A stretch of DNA of 64,000 nt from Flavobacterium sp. Root935 (GCF_001429295.1 NZ_LMJL01000012.1:1366987-1430986), one strand, 5' to 3'; positions 17,750-27,070 are shown, numbered from the stretch's first letter. Notes: generated by a model from the sequence alone, not told the origin. Numbers and translations: made by a program.

Positions 17750-19039
17750 TTAAGGTTTTAAATTCTTTTGTTTTTCATCATACAGCAGCACCTGATACCC
17801 TGCCTTTACAACCACTTTTATGAGTTTTACCTTTTTGCTCATAAGACTTTTAGCAGCCTCGATACCCATACCTGCGGCCTGTGCACCCCATGAATCCGAA
17901 ATCCCGGCAAGACCGAGAGTCTGAATGGATCTGTCAGCTGATGCCTTAGCCACATCCCTGTTAATCGCTCCGGGAATATAGATGCCTTCAATCCCGTCCA
18001 TATCATAGACAGCCAGCTCGACGGGAAATATCGAATTATTGTACTGGATGTTTGTGATTTTTACCTCCAGCCTCTCTCCTTTTAAAGCCGCCATACCATA
18101 CAGAAAAGTATTTCTGGGTATCATTGTTCCTTGGAGAAAAATATCATTCGTAAGTCTTAATTTAACCACCGAGCCATTGACAATAGTCTGCGTCTGATGC
18201 ACAACTGCTTCAATAGAATTTTGTATTTCTTCAGCAGGCTGCGAGTCGTCCAGAGAATAAAATTCATTTGTTTTCAAAGAGCTCTGCAAATCGGCATTCC
18301 GCTGAAGTGAGCTTATGTTATTCTCTGCTTCTTTTTTCTGTACTGAATATATTTTGCCTTTTTTGCTGTCAGATGTCTGCTTAAGCCTTTCCTGCACGCG
18401 CTGCGGATGCTGTATATCCAAAATATTTTCCAGCATACCGCCTAACTGCTGAAGTTCCGGATCAGGTTCCTGGGGCGTGCTCATCGTCGACATTAGCCCT
18501 TCAAGTTTTTTAATCTCTTCTGATTCTCCACGAGAAGTGCCGTAATTTTCAAATTCCCTCATGTCCTGACCGTAACTCGGGACTGCAGGCTGGCTGATTA
18601 CTTTTTCAAGAGCTCTGAGCTTTTCATAAACTTTCTGCTCATTATGGTCCTGAAAAGACTGAGAATTAAAAGCCGATCTGTTTCTTGGAAGCATGCGGGA
18701 TTCAAAATCATTTGTGGAAAAAGAATCTGCTTTATCTTCCGACACTTTATTATCACTATAGTTAGGATCTTTTTTTATCTGCTCGCGCAGTTTTATCGAA
18801 TCAACTGCCGCCTGATCATAATAGCTCATCTTATCCAGTGCTGAATCTTCTTTAAATTTAGGCAGCGGCAGATTGAAATTGAATCCTTTCTTTTCGTCGT
18901 TCCCTGCCATCTTGGATTCCATTCTTCCGCCGCCTAATGAATAAAATAAGAATGTCAAAAATGGAAATGTTATAAGAGGCAGCATTAAAAGCATCTTTCT
19001 CTTTTTAGACTCCTTTGGAGAAACTATCTTCTCTTGCAT
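17750..19039 (-). CDS. traM: Conjugative transposon protein TraM (VirB10-like)
   Basis: Protein of 429 residues. It has a short cytoplasmic N-terminus, one membrane anchor (about 15-34), a long low-complexity periplasmic linker (40-260) and a conserved C-terminal beta domain ('GSVVKLRLTNDIFLQGTMIPRN' near 290, ending with the 'GISDSWGAQAAG' region). This is the TraM layout of CTnDOT-type elements, proposed to act as the VirB10-like scaffold spanning the periplasm and contacting TraN. It is 4 nt downstream of traL. Confidence 0.9.
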   Translation of the reverse strand: MQEKIVSPKESKKRKMLLMLPLITFPFLTFLFYSLGGGRMESKMAGNDEKKGFNFNLPLPKFKEDSALDKMSYYDQAAVDSIKLREQIKKDPNYSDNKVSEDKADSFSTNDFESRMLPRNRSAFNSQSFQDHNEQKVYEKLRALEKVISQPAVPSYGQDMREFENYGTSRGESEEIKKLEGLMSTMSTPQEPDPELQQLGGMLENILDIQHPQRVQERLKQTSDSKKGKIYSVQKKEAENNISSLQRNADLQSSLKTNEFYSLDDSQPAEEIQNSIEAVVHQTQTIVNGSVVKLRLTNDIFLQGTMIPRNTFLYGMAALKGERLEVKITNIQYNNSIFPVELAVYDMDGIEGIYIPGAINRDVAKASADRSIQTLGLAGISDSWGAQAAGMGIEAAKSLMSKKVKLIKVVVKAGYQVLLYDEKQKNLKP

Positions 19040-19043
19040 AATT

Positions 19044-19295
19044 TTATTTTTTCAAGTTGATTGTCTTAATTTTTGAAGCTGCTAGAACCTCAGCTTCTTT
19101 ATAAAATGTCCTATACAGGTTATAAATTAAATAACCCGATGTCAAAACCGTAAAGAACAGAAGTCCCCAGATCAGTTTTGTTTTAGAGAACCCATCTGTG
19201 GCTCTCTTCATTTTTTCTGCCCATCTTTTCTGCAATAGCAGATAATACTTGTGATACACAAAAGGCTCAGTCTGTCTTGTAAAAAAGGATTTCAT
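19044..19295 (-). CDS. traL: Conjugative transposon protein TraL-like (DUF3989)
   Basis: Small protein of 83 residues with a basic N-terminus and one membrane helix (about 45-63, 'KLIWGLLFFTVLTSGYLIYNLY'). Size, topology and position between traK and traM identify it as TraL; sequence alone would be weak. Its biochemical role in the channel is not established. Confidence 0.75.
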   Translation of the reverse strand: MKSFFTRQTEPFVYHKYYLLLQKRWAEKMKRATDGFSKTKLIWGLLFFTVLTSGYLIYNLYRTFYKEAEVLAASKIKTINLKK

Positions 19296-19301
19296 AAATC
19301 T

Positions 19302-19922
19302 CTATTTTCTGGTTTCTGCGGAAAGATCTTTGTTTTCAATCGTATTAAACCGCTCGATAAGAAAACCATGCGGATTATTATCGCTTCTTGATACATTGCG
19401 AAGCGCACCTTCTGTAAGCAGGCTTCTTTTCAAAATACTGGTAGTACGGATAATGTTCTGTCTGGCATAACATCTAAAACGGTAGGGATATTCTCGGATA
19501 TAAATACTCACACTGTCGATCTGGATGGTCTGGCTGATATTTCCTGATATAATACCCGAATAAAAATTGTTTTCCTTCAGGTCATCATAAATACGTTTTG
19601 CACTGTCGTCTGCCAGATATAGCGCTTTTGTGATATTGGTTTTAATGACCTTATCATCAGGATCAAGGGTAAAGAAAAACTTGTGAAAGGTTTTCACATG
19701 GTCCCTTGCTTCAACAGCAATGTTATCTTTTCTTTCCGAAGCGTAAGCTTCCAGCGCTTTGCCGTTTGCCAGAATATATACTTTATCCTGCATAAGGCTC
19801 ACTGTCTGGAAACTTTTATAGACAGCATAGCAGCTTATTATGATGCAGCCTGCAATTACAAGCATCGTGAAACCTCTTACATATCTAAATGCCGTATCAA
19901 TGTTTTTCATTTTGGTAAACAT
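19302..19922 (-). CDS. traK: Conjugative transposon protein TraK (VirB8-like)
   Basis: Bitopic inner-membrane protein of 206 residues: membrane helix at about 17-37, then a periplasmic domain with the TraK-typical 'VYILANGKALEA' and 'VKTFHKFFFTLDPDD' segments. TraK of MPF_B systems is considered the counterpart of VirB8, an assembly factor of the secretion channel. It lies 12 nt after traJ and 6 nt before traL. Confidence 0.9.
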   Translation of the reverse strand: MFTKMKNIDTAFRYVRGFTMLVIAGCIIISCYAVYKSFQTVSLMQDKVYILANGKALEAYASERKDNIAVEARDHVKTFHKFFFTLDPDDKVIKTNITKALYLADDSAKRIYDDLKENNFYSGIISGNISQTIQIDSVSIYIREYPYRFRCYARQNIIRTTSILKRSLLTEGALRNVSRSDNNPHGFLIERFNTIENKDLSAETRK

Positions 19923-19934
19923 ATGCTCCTTTTA

Positions 19935-21146
19935 TTAAGTCCGTTTAGAATTTCCTTTAAGCCTGTCATTCATATAGTTTCCTTTATCAGTAAAATAAGG
20001 ACTGCTTCCTGCTGTCGCAGCCATGCTGCTGGTCATTCTCCGATCCGCATCTCCCATTGCATCAGCAGCCATTCCAACCGCATTTGATGAAGTTCTGACA
20101 ACAGTATTAGCTGAACTGCCAAACATGCTTGTCACTTTATGCCCCAGGGCTCCTCCTCCGCCTGCGTGAACAATATAATTGGCAACAGAAGGCACCGTAA
20201 AATAGCCTATGATACCTATTATCATGAAAATTAAATATGACATATCGGTCCTGCTGAAAAAAGTATCTCCTGTAGCCTGCACCTGCGAGAGGTCCAGCTT
20301 GAGCATGAGCTCCTGAATCTTTCCAATTATGCTTCCGAATATATTGGCCACGGGAAGCCACAGGTAAATATTGATATATCGGGCAAGCCACACAGTGAGC
20401 GTGTGCTGGAAACCGTCAAACACAGCTATTCCAAATACCAGCGGCCCTAAAATGGAAAGCACCACCAGCTGAAATGTCCGAAGGGTGTCAATGCATAAGG
20501 CGGCGGCTTCAAACAAAATCCTCAGCACCTCGCTCAGCCATTCCTTAACCGAATTTCGAAAACTGTAAGAAGCTTTTTCCATGGCAAATTTCACATCATT
20601 GCCTATGCCTGCGAGCATGCCCTCATCAGATGGATCGGCACCGTCATGCGTATATTTATACCATCTGTCACGATCACCCGTCCCGGCAGCCCCGACATAC
20701 ATCTTCCATGGATCAGTTTCTTTAATTGCTTTTTCTTTCTCTTTAAGCAGAACAGCAACTGCATTGTTAGAGCCTGTTACCATAGCAGCAGTAGCTGTAA
20801 CAGTTGGTTTCATTACTCCGTTAATAAGTGCCAGAACCGACGGAAAAATCATAATGCAGAATCCTATAACAAAGGGACGGAAGAGCGGATAAAAATCAAT
20901 GGGCTCGGTACTTGCTATATGCCTCCACACGCGTGAGGCGATGTACCATATAGTTCCAAAGCCTGCTATTCCCTGCCCTACTGCTATAAGATTAGAACAC
21001 AACGGCATCATTTCATCATAAAGCTGGTCTAAGACCCCATGAAGACTACTCATATCGTCACCTAGTCCCTGTGCTGTTATTCTGCAGGGATGCAGTAATA
21101 TGATAAGCATCACACAAACTGCTTTTTTGTTTAATAGGCATTTCAT
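19935..21146 (-). CDS. traJ: Conjugative transposon protein TraJ (VirB6-like)
   Basis: Polytopic protein of 403 residues with a signal sequence and roughly six to eight membrane segments, including 'FVIGFCIMIFPSVLALING' and 'LSILGPLVFGIAVFDGFQ'. The C-terminus is a Ser/Ala/Met-rich cytoplasmic tail. It is the VirB6-like core channel subunit of Bacteroidetes transfer systems. It is 3 nt downstream of the last TraI-like gene. Confidence 0.92.
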   Translation of the reverse strand: MKCLLNKKAVCVMLIILLHPCRITAQGLGDDMSSLHGVLDQLYDEMMPLCSNLIAVGQGIAGFGTIWYIASRVWRHIASTEPIDFYPLFRPFVIGFCIMIFPSVLALINGVMKPTVTATAAMVTGSNNAVAVLLKEKEKAIKETDPWKMYVGAAGTGDRDRWYKYTHDGADPSDEGMLAGIGNDVKFAMEKASYSFRNSVKEWLSEVLRILFEAAALCIDTLRTFQLVVLSILGPLVFGIAVFDGFQHTLTVWLARYINIYLWLPVANIFGSIIGKIQELMLKLDLSQVQATGDTFFSRTDMSYLIFMIIGIIGYFTVPSVANYIVHAGGGGALGHKVTSMFGSSANTVVRTSSNAVGMAADAMGDADRRMTSSMAATAGSSPYFTDKGNYMNDRLKGNSKRT

Positions 21147-21149
21147 ACT

Positions 21150-21788
21150 CTACTCTTTAAATTCCTGAAAACTCTTTGAGACATAAACATCATTTTTCTC
21201 TTTTGATCTCTGAAGAGCCAGCACATTAGATGAGGCATTAAAGTTTCTTAAGAAAAGCAGATTATCCTGCATCTGCTCATATATATCGTCAACGGCTTTT
21301 AGCCTCTCATCATCCGACATCCTTAGCTTATCAGCTGTTATGACCATCGTAAGTTCATCAAGATTTCGCAGGCTCTCATCAAGCAGGTTTCCGTAAACTT
21401 TCTCAAAGTAATTTATTTCCTGTCCGCTGAAATTTCCGTTTTTTATAAATCGGTTCATTCCGCTGCGGCTTTCCTTGACGATTGAAATCTGATATTCCAC
21501 TATCTCTCCTACCCTTTTGTAATTCCTCACAGCCGGGCTTACTTGCATAAGTGCATCTAGAAAAGTTTTATGAAGGCTGAAGTTTCCTTCAGTCATTTCT
21601 TTCACCGTTTTGTATCCACCAGAAAGCAGCTCGTACCCCTTTTTCATGTCACTTAGAATTTTCTTGAACTGGGAAAGCTTTTCAATATTCAAAATCAGCT
21701 GCTGAATTTCTGCTGACTGCGCTTTTGATTTATCCGGAGTCAGAAATAGGCAGCTAAATGCCATAAACAATACTATCTTTTTCATCAT
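21150..21788 (-). CDS. TraI/TerB-like secreted transfer protein, copy 3
   Basis: Secreted helical protein of 212 residues with a signal peptide (to about residue 23, SKAQ). It shares with the adjacent upstream product the pattern G-x-FSLH/SLH, P-x-VRNY, F-x-G-x-E-x2-Y-x-E, LD-x-L and DD-x-RL, so the two are tandem duplicates. Database annotations often call such proteins 'TerB family'. In the operon they occupy the traI (DUF4141) place between traG and traJ. Probably periplasmic coiled-coil components of the channel; exact function unknown. Confidence 0.75.
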   Translation of the reverse strand: MMKKIVLFMAFSCLFLTPDKSKAQSAEIQQLILNIEKLSQFKKILSDMKKGYELLSGGYKTVKEMTEGNFSLHKTFLDALMQVSPAVRNYKRVGEIVEYQISIVKESRSGMNRFIKNGNFSGQEINYFEKVYGNLLDESLRNLDELTMVITADKLRMSDDERLKAVDDIYEQMQDNLLFLRNFNASSNVLALQRSKEKNDVYVSKSFQEFKE

Positions 21789-21795
21789 CGCAAGT

Positions 21796-22410
21796 TTATA
21801 ATCCGTACAATTCGCTTAATCCTTTAGAATCCTTTTTATCGGCAGTTTTTGATACAGACATCAGTCTGGCATCCCTGCTGAAAGAAAGACAGAAATTATA
21901 ATCCTCCAGCATAGTTTTGTGAAGGAGATCAATGCGCTCGAGCCTCTGGTCATCTTTTAGCCCTAGTTCTGCATCGGTCGTAATAACAAGTAGCTGGTCG
22001 AGAGTCTGGCTGCAGTTCTGAAGCAGTTTCTTAAAAGACCTCTCGATGTATTCCAGTTCATTACCATGAAACAAATCAGCAGTTTTGAGATCTGACAAAG
22101 TCTTGCTGCAGAGTTTCATTATTTTAAACTGCATGGAGATGATCTGGGCAGTTTTATAATAATTCCTAACCTTTGGATTGATTTTTAAAAGTGAGGTAAA
22201 ATAATCACCGTGCAGGCTGAGTTCACCTTTTCTGGCATCCCCTATGAAATTGAGTCCTTTTGATACTGCCGAATATCCTTTCTTTGCATAGTCGATATAA
22301 ACCTGAAGCGCCGCTATTTGAAGGATCAGTTCCTTTCTCTGTTTTGCCTGCCCGCTCATACCTTGATTAAAAACAAAGAGCGTTATTAGTATTAAAGCTG
22401 TCTTTTTCAT
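21796..22410 (-). CDS. TraI/TerB-like secreted transfer protein, copy 2
   Basis: Secreted helical protein of 204 residues with a signal peptide (MKKTALILITLFVFNQGMSG). Alignable by eye with the 21150-21788 product over most of its length: GELSLHGDYF / GNFSLHKTFL, NPKVRNYY / SPAVRNYK, GNELEYIER / GQEINYFEK, DDQRLERIDL / DDERLKAVDD. It is separated from its duplicate by 7 nt. Role as for the neighbouring copies: extracytoplasmic transfer component, mechanism unknown. Confidence 0.75.
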   Translation of the reverse strand: MKKTALILITLFVFNQGMSGQAKQRKELILQIAALQVYIDYAKKGYSAVSKGLNFIGDARKGELSLHGDYFTSLLKINPKVRNYYKTAQIISMQFKIMKLCSKTLSDLKTADLFHGNELEYIERSFKKLLQNCSQTLDQLLVITTDAELGLKDDQRLERIDLLHKTMLEDYNFCLSFSRDARLMSVSKTADKKDSKGLSELYGL

Positions 22411-22424
22411 GTTTTTTTATTGAA

Positions 22425-23108
22425 TTATGGAATTCCGTAAAATTGTTTCACCCGGTTTACATCTGCTTCTGTTTTGGCCCTCTGAAGACTCAGCAGTATG
22501 TTCTGCTGGTTAAACATTTTAAGGTCATCGTAGTTCTCATCAATCTGTTCAGCTGCCTTGTTGATGATTTCAAGACGTTTGAGATCGCTCATTTGGGTGG
22601 CAAAAGAATCCAGAATCAAAAAAATCTGGTCGATATTCTTCACACTTTCCTCGAGTATTCCTGTATAAACGCGCTCCATATACTGGATTTCGCTGTCTTT
22701 AAAATGGGTATCCTGCTTAAAAAGATTCCAGGCTCTTTCATATTGCTGAACAAGCTGTGTCTGCTTTCTGGTAATTTCTTTTATCCTCTGGTAGTACGTA
22801 ATAATTGACTTTACTTTTGCCAGCTCTTCATAGTAGCCTTTGTAAAGATCTTTCTGTTTCTGGGTCCAGTCTGAGATCTCATCAAGCTTCAATTTCGATA
22901 GTACATTTTCCACCTGCTTCTGTGCATTCTGAAGCCAGATGGTCTTATTCTGCAGTCTTTGGATTCGAAGATCGATTGCTTTAATTACTTTCTTGGTTAC
23001 TGCTTTTACAATCTCAAGTATCGGCAGTACCGCTACTTTTTCAGCAGGTCTCGCCGAGGTGCTTACCAGCAGCAGGCAGACCAAACAGACAATTAATTTC
23101 TTTTTCAT
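22425..23108 (-). CDS. traI: Conjugal transfer protein TraI-like (DUF4141-type)
   Basis: Secreted, almost entirely helical protein of 227 residues with a signal peptide ending TSARPAE and predicted coiled coils ('LRIQRLQNKTIWLQNAQKQVE', near 45-66). It has the same C-terminal scheme as the two downstream copies (F-KDSEIQYMERVYTGILEES and DLKRLEIINK) but a longer N-terminal coiled coil, so it is the most TraI-like of the three. It begins 9 nt after traG ends. Function in the MPF_B channel is not established. Confidence 0.78.
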   Translation of the reverse strand: MKKKLIVCLVCLLLVSTSARPAEKVAVLPILEIVKAVTKKVIKAIDLRIQRLQNKTIWLQNAQKQVENVLSKLKLDEISDWTQKQKDLYKGYYEELAKVKSIITYYQRIKEITRKQTQLVQQYERAWNLFKQDTHFKDSEIQYMERVYTGILEESVKNIDQIFLILDSFATQMSDLKRLEIINKAAEQIDENYDDLKMFNQQNILLSLQRAKTEADVNRVKQFYGIP

Positions 23109-23117
23109 TATTCCTTT

Positions 23118-25589
23118 TCATTTAATTCCATTTCTCATATTCTGAGCCATTGCGGCTATTCCTTTCTTTATGTCCCCGCCAAACTTCTGTGCATAGGCAT
23201 TCATTTTGACTTTCTCGCTTTCCTCCGTGGTATAGGCCAAATATTCCTCCAGTGAAACTTCGGTCCTGTAGACCTTTGAAAGCATCCCTCCCAAAGAGAT
23301 AAACACTTCTTTGTATTTCTTGGCTGGGTCATTGGCTTTATTTACAGAAAGTACAAGTGCTTTTTCTTTGTCTGTAAGTCCCAGCAGCTCCTGAATCTGG
23401 TCAAACTTATTCTGATATTTGCTCTGGTCAAGAAGGATCTTGCAGTCGCTGTTATTGATAATTGCCTGCTTGACCACTGGTGAAGAAATAATATCCTCCA
23501 CCTCCTGAGTTACCACTATTGCTTCCCCGAAGAATTTACGCACTGTCTTAAAAAGATATTTTATATAATCTGCAAAACCCTCCTTCATCAGTGCTTTCCA
23601 TGCTTCCTCAATGAGTATCATTTTTCTGATCCCTTTAAGCTTCCGCATCTTATTTATAAAGACTTCCATTATTATGATGGTCACTACAGAAAAAAGAATC
23701 GGATGATCTTTGATATTATCCAGCTCGAAGACAATAAAACGTTCTTTTAGAAGATCCAGATTTTCAGTTGCGTTCAGCAGATAATCAAACTCTCCTCCCT
23801 TGTAATAAGGCCTGAGCACATATAGAAAGTTATTCACGTCAAAATCCTTTTCTTTTACCTTGTCGCTTTCCAAAATAGAAATAAAATCATCTTTTAAAAA
23901 TTCATAAAAAGTATTAAAGCAGGGAAATATCTCTTCATTAGAATCCAATTTCTCGTAATATAACTGCAGGGCATTGGAGAGTGCTACATACTCGCTCCGG
24001 TTAAAGGTTTCGTCGTCTTTTTTCCAGAGTGCCAGCAGAAGCGTTTTAATGCTCTCTTTTTTCTCCGTATCCAGACTGTCTCCCTCTGAAATATAAAATG
24101 GGTTAAAACGGATAGGATTCTTTTCATCATAAGTGAAATAATATCCGTTGACCATATCGCAGAGTCCCTTATAGCTGTGCCCAACATCCACCAGCACGAT
24201 ATGGGTACCCTGCTCATAATAACTTCTTACCATATGATTGGTAAAAAAGGATTTGCCGCTTCCAGATGGCCCCAGTATAAATTTGTTTCTGTTGGTACAG
24301 ATGCCCATCTTAACAGGCTCATCGCTGATATCCACATGAACTGGTTTTCCTGTCAGCCTGTCTCCCAGCCTCATGCCGCACGGACTCAGCGAAGATCTGT
24401 AGCCGGTCTCCATATTCAAAAAACATACTGCCTGTTCGGTGAAGGTATCAAAGGTGTCATTCATGGGAAAGTCAGCTGCATTTCCCGGAATTCCTGCCCA
24501 ATAGATCTGCGGAGCCCCGACTGTTTCCTGTTTTGCCGACGCATCCATCTGAGCCATCGCAGAAGATATTTTATTTTTAATCTCTTTCAGTTCTTCCTTA
24601 TCCGTGCTCCAGGCCAGTACATTAAAATGCGCTTTAACCGGAAGCCTCTGCTGTGATACTGCTTCGTTCAGGAAATCATTCGTCGCATCTCTTGCAATCA
24701 TGTTCTCCCTGCTGTAAGCCGATAGCGACTGCAGTCTGAGTCGCTTACTTTCAAGCTTCTGGATGGTCTTCTGTGAATCCTCAATGAAGATATACTGATT
24801 GTAAATATGACTGCAGGATAAAAGCTGGCCGAGCGTTGAAGCAAAACCAACGCTGAATTTAGTCTTATCGGTCGAATAGCGGTCAAAATTGATTCTTGAT
24901 CCGCATAATCCAGGCAGATCAGCCGCATCACCAAGTGTAAAGAGCTGGCAGTGTTTATCCCCTACTGATAATTCTTCGTCAAATCTTATATCCTTAAAAA
25001 CGAATGAATTTTCCTGCTCTGATAAAAAACAGTACTTTTCCACCAGCCCGATTCTTCTGCTTTCGCTTCTGAGCGATTCATTTTGCAGACGCTCCAGCTT
25101 TATAAATCCGCTGTCTTCCATAATTCTCTTAAACTGGCCGCAGGTATCTGTAAAATCCTGCAGCAGCTGCGGTTTTAATGTTTCCACCGGCACTATGGAA
25201 CTTCTAAGCAGATTAGAAAACAATGAGGTTGCATTTCTTCTTCCCGCTGGTTTCTTGGTCAGCATGATATAGCAGCAATGATCCAGAAAAGGTCTTTCGT
25301 TGAAGAAACGCTCGCTGCTTCTGGTCAGAAAACTGCTGTCTTCACTTGAAAAATCTGCCTTGTACGAACTTTCTAAAAACCAGTCCTGCTTATGAAAAAC
25401 ACAGAATTTCGGCAGTACCTTTATAGCCTTTATCCACGACTGGTGGAAAGCTTCATATTCCTGATCCGACATTGTAAATATTTCAGGCAGTTCAGCCTTA
25501 AATACAATGGTTACATCTCCTTGTTTTGACAATATGCAGTTATGCTCCACTGCCATAACCGGCAGCATATTTTCCATCCTCTTCTCCAT
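23118..25589 (-). CDS. traG: TraG, VirB4-family conjugation ATPase
   Basis: Cytoplasmic membrane-associated ATPase of 823 residues that powers pilus/channel assembly and substrate transfer. The N-terminal VirB4 (CagE/TrbE) domain is followed by a RecA-like ATPase with Walker A GPSGSGKS (K446) and Walker B 'MILIEEAWKAL' near 645-655, then the 'VTQEVEDI' and 'NSDCKILLDQ' motifs typical of VirB4 proteins. An alternative start at 25577 (MENMLPV) is equally plausible. It lies 33 nt after traF. The best conserved gene of the operon. Confidence 0.95.
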   Translation of the reverse strand: MEKRMENMLPVMAVEHNCILSKQGDVTIVFKAELPEIFTMSDQEYEAFHQSWIKAIKVLPKFCVFHKQDWFLESSYKADFSSEDSSFLTRSSERFFNERPFLDHCCYIMLTKKPAGRRNATSLFSNLLRSSIVPVETLKPQLLQDFTDTCGQFKRIMEDSGFIKLERLQNESLRSESRRIGLVEKYCFLSEQENSFVFKDIRFDEELSVGDKHCQLFTLGDAADLPGLCGSRINFDRYSTDKTKFSVGFASTLGQLLSCSHIYNQYIFIEDSQKTIQKLESKRLRLQSLSAYSRENMIARDATNDFLNEAVSQQRLPVKAHFNVLAWSTDKEELKEIKNKISSAMAQMDASAKQETVGAPQIYWAGIPGNAADFPMNDTFDTFTEQAVCFLNMETGYRSSLSPCGMRLGDRLTGKPVHVDISDEPVKMGICTNRNKFILGPSGSGKSFFTNHMVRSYYEQGTHIVLVDVGHSYKGLCDMVNGYYFTYDEKNPIRFNPFYISEGDSLDTEKKESIKTLLLALWKKDDETFNRSEYVALSNALQLYYEKLDSNEEIFPCFNTFYEFLKDDFISILESDKVKEKDFDVNNFLYVLRPYYKGGEFDYLLNATENLDLLKERFIVFELDNIKDHPILFSVVTIIIMEVFINKMRKLKGIRKMILIEEAWKALMKEGFADYIKYLFKTVRKFFGEAIVVTQEVEDIISSPVVKQAIINNSDCKILLDQSKYQNKFDQIQELLGLTDKEKALVLSVNKANDPAKKYKEVFISLGGMLSKVYRTEVSLEEYLAYTTEESEKVKMNAYAQKFGGDIKKGIAAMAQNMRNGIK

Positions 25590-25622
25590 CCTTTATACAC
25601 TTTTATCATTTACGCCCTACAG

Positions 25623-25937
25623 CTATAACTTCATAAAAACCGCTCTGCTGTAAACTTTAATCCACTTGGGTACCTGTTTTTTAGCCAGAGCCTTCATCAT
25701 GCCGTATTCTCCATAAGTATTGCTCATTTTGTATATTTTAAAAACAAGAAAACCTCCTGCCGTTCCAATAAAACCAATGCATATAAGGGAAGGAACTCCA
25801 ATTATGTACAGGACAGCAAACAGAATCATAAGACCTACAGCACCTCCGCCCAAATACCAGATGTACTGCGCTTTAAGCCCCTTAAATTCTATACTCTGAT
25901 TGATTCCTTTATTGATCGAATAAACGCTGTTACTCAT
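25623..25937 (-). CDS. traF: Conjugative transposon protein TraF (DUF4133, VirB3-like)
   Basis: Small inner-membrane protein of 104 residues with two adjacent membrane helices (about 27-48 and 50-68) and a conserved polar N-terminus (YSINKGINQSIEFKGLKAQY), the DUF4133/TraF pattern. It is thought to correspond to VirB3 and to work with the TraG ATPase encoded immediately downstream. Confidence 0.9.
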   Translation of the reverse strand: MSNSVYSINKGINQSIEFKGLKAQYIWYLGGGAVGLMILFAVLYIIGVPSLICIGFIGTAGGFLVFKIYKMSNTYGEYGMMKALAKKQVPKWIKVYSRAVFMKL

Positions 25938-25949
25938 CTTCTCTATCGT

Positions 25950-26288
25950 TTAGACCCCGAAAAAGGATTTAATGACCGTAGCGACTACCACTAGAAACAC
26001 ACAGCTTCCAAACCAGGCAGCTGCGACTTTTCCTGTATCAGGATCTCCGGCATTCCATTTCTGGTATACTTTTACTGCCCCTATCAGCCCGAGGATCGCT
26101 CCTACCGCATACATTAATTCAGTGCCGGCATCAAAGTAACTTCTCACTTTCTGGTTGGCTTCATTTATTCCCGCCACACCATCCTGGCTGTAAATAACAT
26201 TACTAACCAGAATCATCAGGAGCGACGATCCCATAGCTCTAAATCGTCTAAAAAGACTTTTTAATTTCCATCTGCATTTTTTCATCAC
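25950..26288 (-). CDS. traE: Conjugative transposon protein TraE (DUF4134, VirB2-like)
   Basis: 112 residues: a signal-like N-terminus (to about 38, NVIYSQDG) and two membrane helices separated by a short loop (KVYQKWNAGDPDTGK), the DUF4134/TraE layout. The family resembles VirB2 pilin-type subunits. First gene of the traE-to-traN operon, preceded by a long hairpin (26319-26405). Confidence 0.9.
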   Translation of the reverse strand: MMKKCRWKLKSLFRRFRAMGSSLLMILVSNVIYSQDGVAGINEANQKVRSYFDAGTELMYAVGAILGLIGAVKVYQKWNAGDPDTGKVAAAWFGSCVFLVVVATVIKSFFGV

Positions 26289-26318
26289 ACATCATTTTTA
26301 AAGTTATTCTTTATAAAA

Positions 26319-26405
26319 AGAAGAGGAATAACGCCGTTGCAGCTCTATTTTTCCTGTCACACAAAGCCATACCGCACCAGAGAGAACGGGGAATATTCCT
26401 CTTCT
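26319..26405 (-). promoter_or_regulatory. Long hairpin between the 26411-26872 gene and traE
   Basis: Perfect 12-bp arms AGAAGAGGAATA (26319-26330) and TATTCCTCTTCT (26394-26405), with inner pairing CCGTT/AACGG and CTCT/AGAG. On the minus strand it is followed by TTTTTA. It could terminate or attenuate transcription ahead of traE, or be a processing or regulatory RNA structure. Confidence 0.6.
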
Positions 26406-26410
26406 AAATT

Positions 26411-26872
26411 TTAAAATACTGGTCCTTCCCAGAGACTGTCTGCTTCGCTCAGACTTAAAAGAAGATTGGGATATAGTTGGGACTCAGAAACCATAAGCTG
26501 GTTAATGTTTTCTCTGAGGGAGGAAATTTTGACATAAGGATATTCATCCAGAAGCATTCGCAGGTAGTTTTGAAACTGCTGTTTTGTTAGTCGTTTTTCT
26601 GCACTTTCTTTAACTGCTTCTTTGATACGCAGCGATAGATTTTCCGCATCTTCAAGGGTATCAAAAGATTTCGGAAATGAATCGGATATCGATTTTACTT
26701 CCTGTAAATTTTTAGAAGTTTTTTTTAGAAATGGTATCTGCAGATTCTTTTCACCTGATAAGATTTTTTTTAAATCACGACTGTGAAATTTCAGCAAGAT
26801 TATCAGATACCAGAAAATTACAGCGATACCGGCCGCAGTCAAATAACTGCCCCATGAAATATTTGTAAACAT
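26411..26872 (-). CDS. Unknown ICE membrane-anchored protein
   Basis: Unrecognised protein of 153 residues: one N-terminal membrane helix (about 8-28, YLTAAGIAVIFWYLIILLKF), then a charged cytoplasmic helical region with 'TLEDAENLSLRIKEAVKES' and a leucine-rich end. It lies between an unknown helical protein and traE, on the tra strand, separated from traE by the 26319-26405 hairpin. Position suggests a transfer-region accessory; sequence gives no function. Confidence 0.6.
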   Translation of the reverse strand: MFTNISWGSYLTAAGIAVIFWYLIILLKFHSRDLKKILSGEKNLQIPFLKKTSKNLQEVKSISDSFPKSFDTLEDAENLSLRIKEAVKESAEKRLTKQQFQNYLRMLLDEYPYVKISSLRENINQLMVSESQLYPNLLLSLSEADSLWEGPVF

Positions 26873-27070
26873 AGCTCCTCATTTTATCGTTCAACATTTT
26901 ATCTTTCTCTATGAAAACCACCGTCAGTTAAAAGCTGGCGGGATTTATTCTACAGACCAAAGGAACGACAAGGATAAATTTTCTACAAGTACAACTTTTC
27001 TGTACCCTTTTTGTATCCTTTCAAAATGCCTGAATTTAAAGGGTTATCAAATTATACTGGGCAATAAATT

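Noticed and set aside
21150..22410. Tellurite resistance function for the 'TerB-like' genes
   Set aside because: Position in the transfer operon, signal peptides and similarity to the TraI-type neighbour indicate transfer components; the TerB label is an annotation habit.
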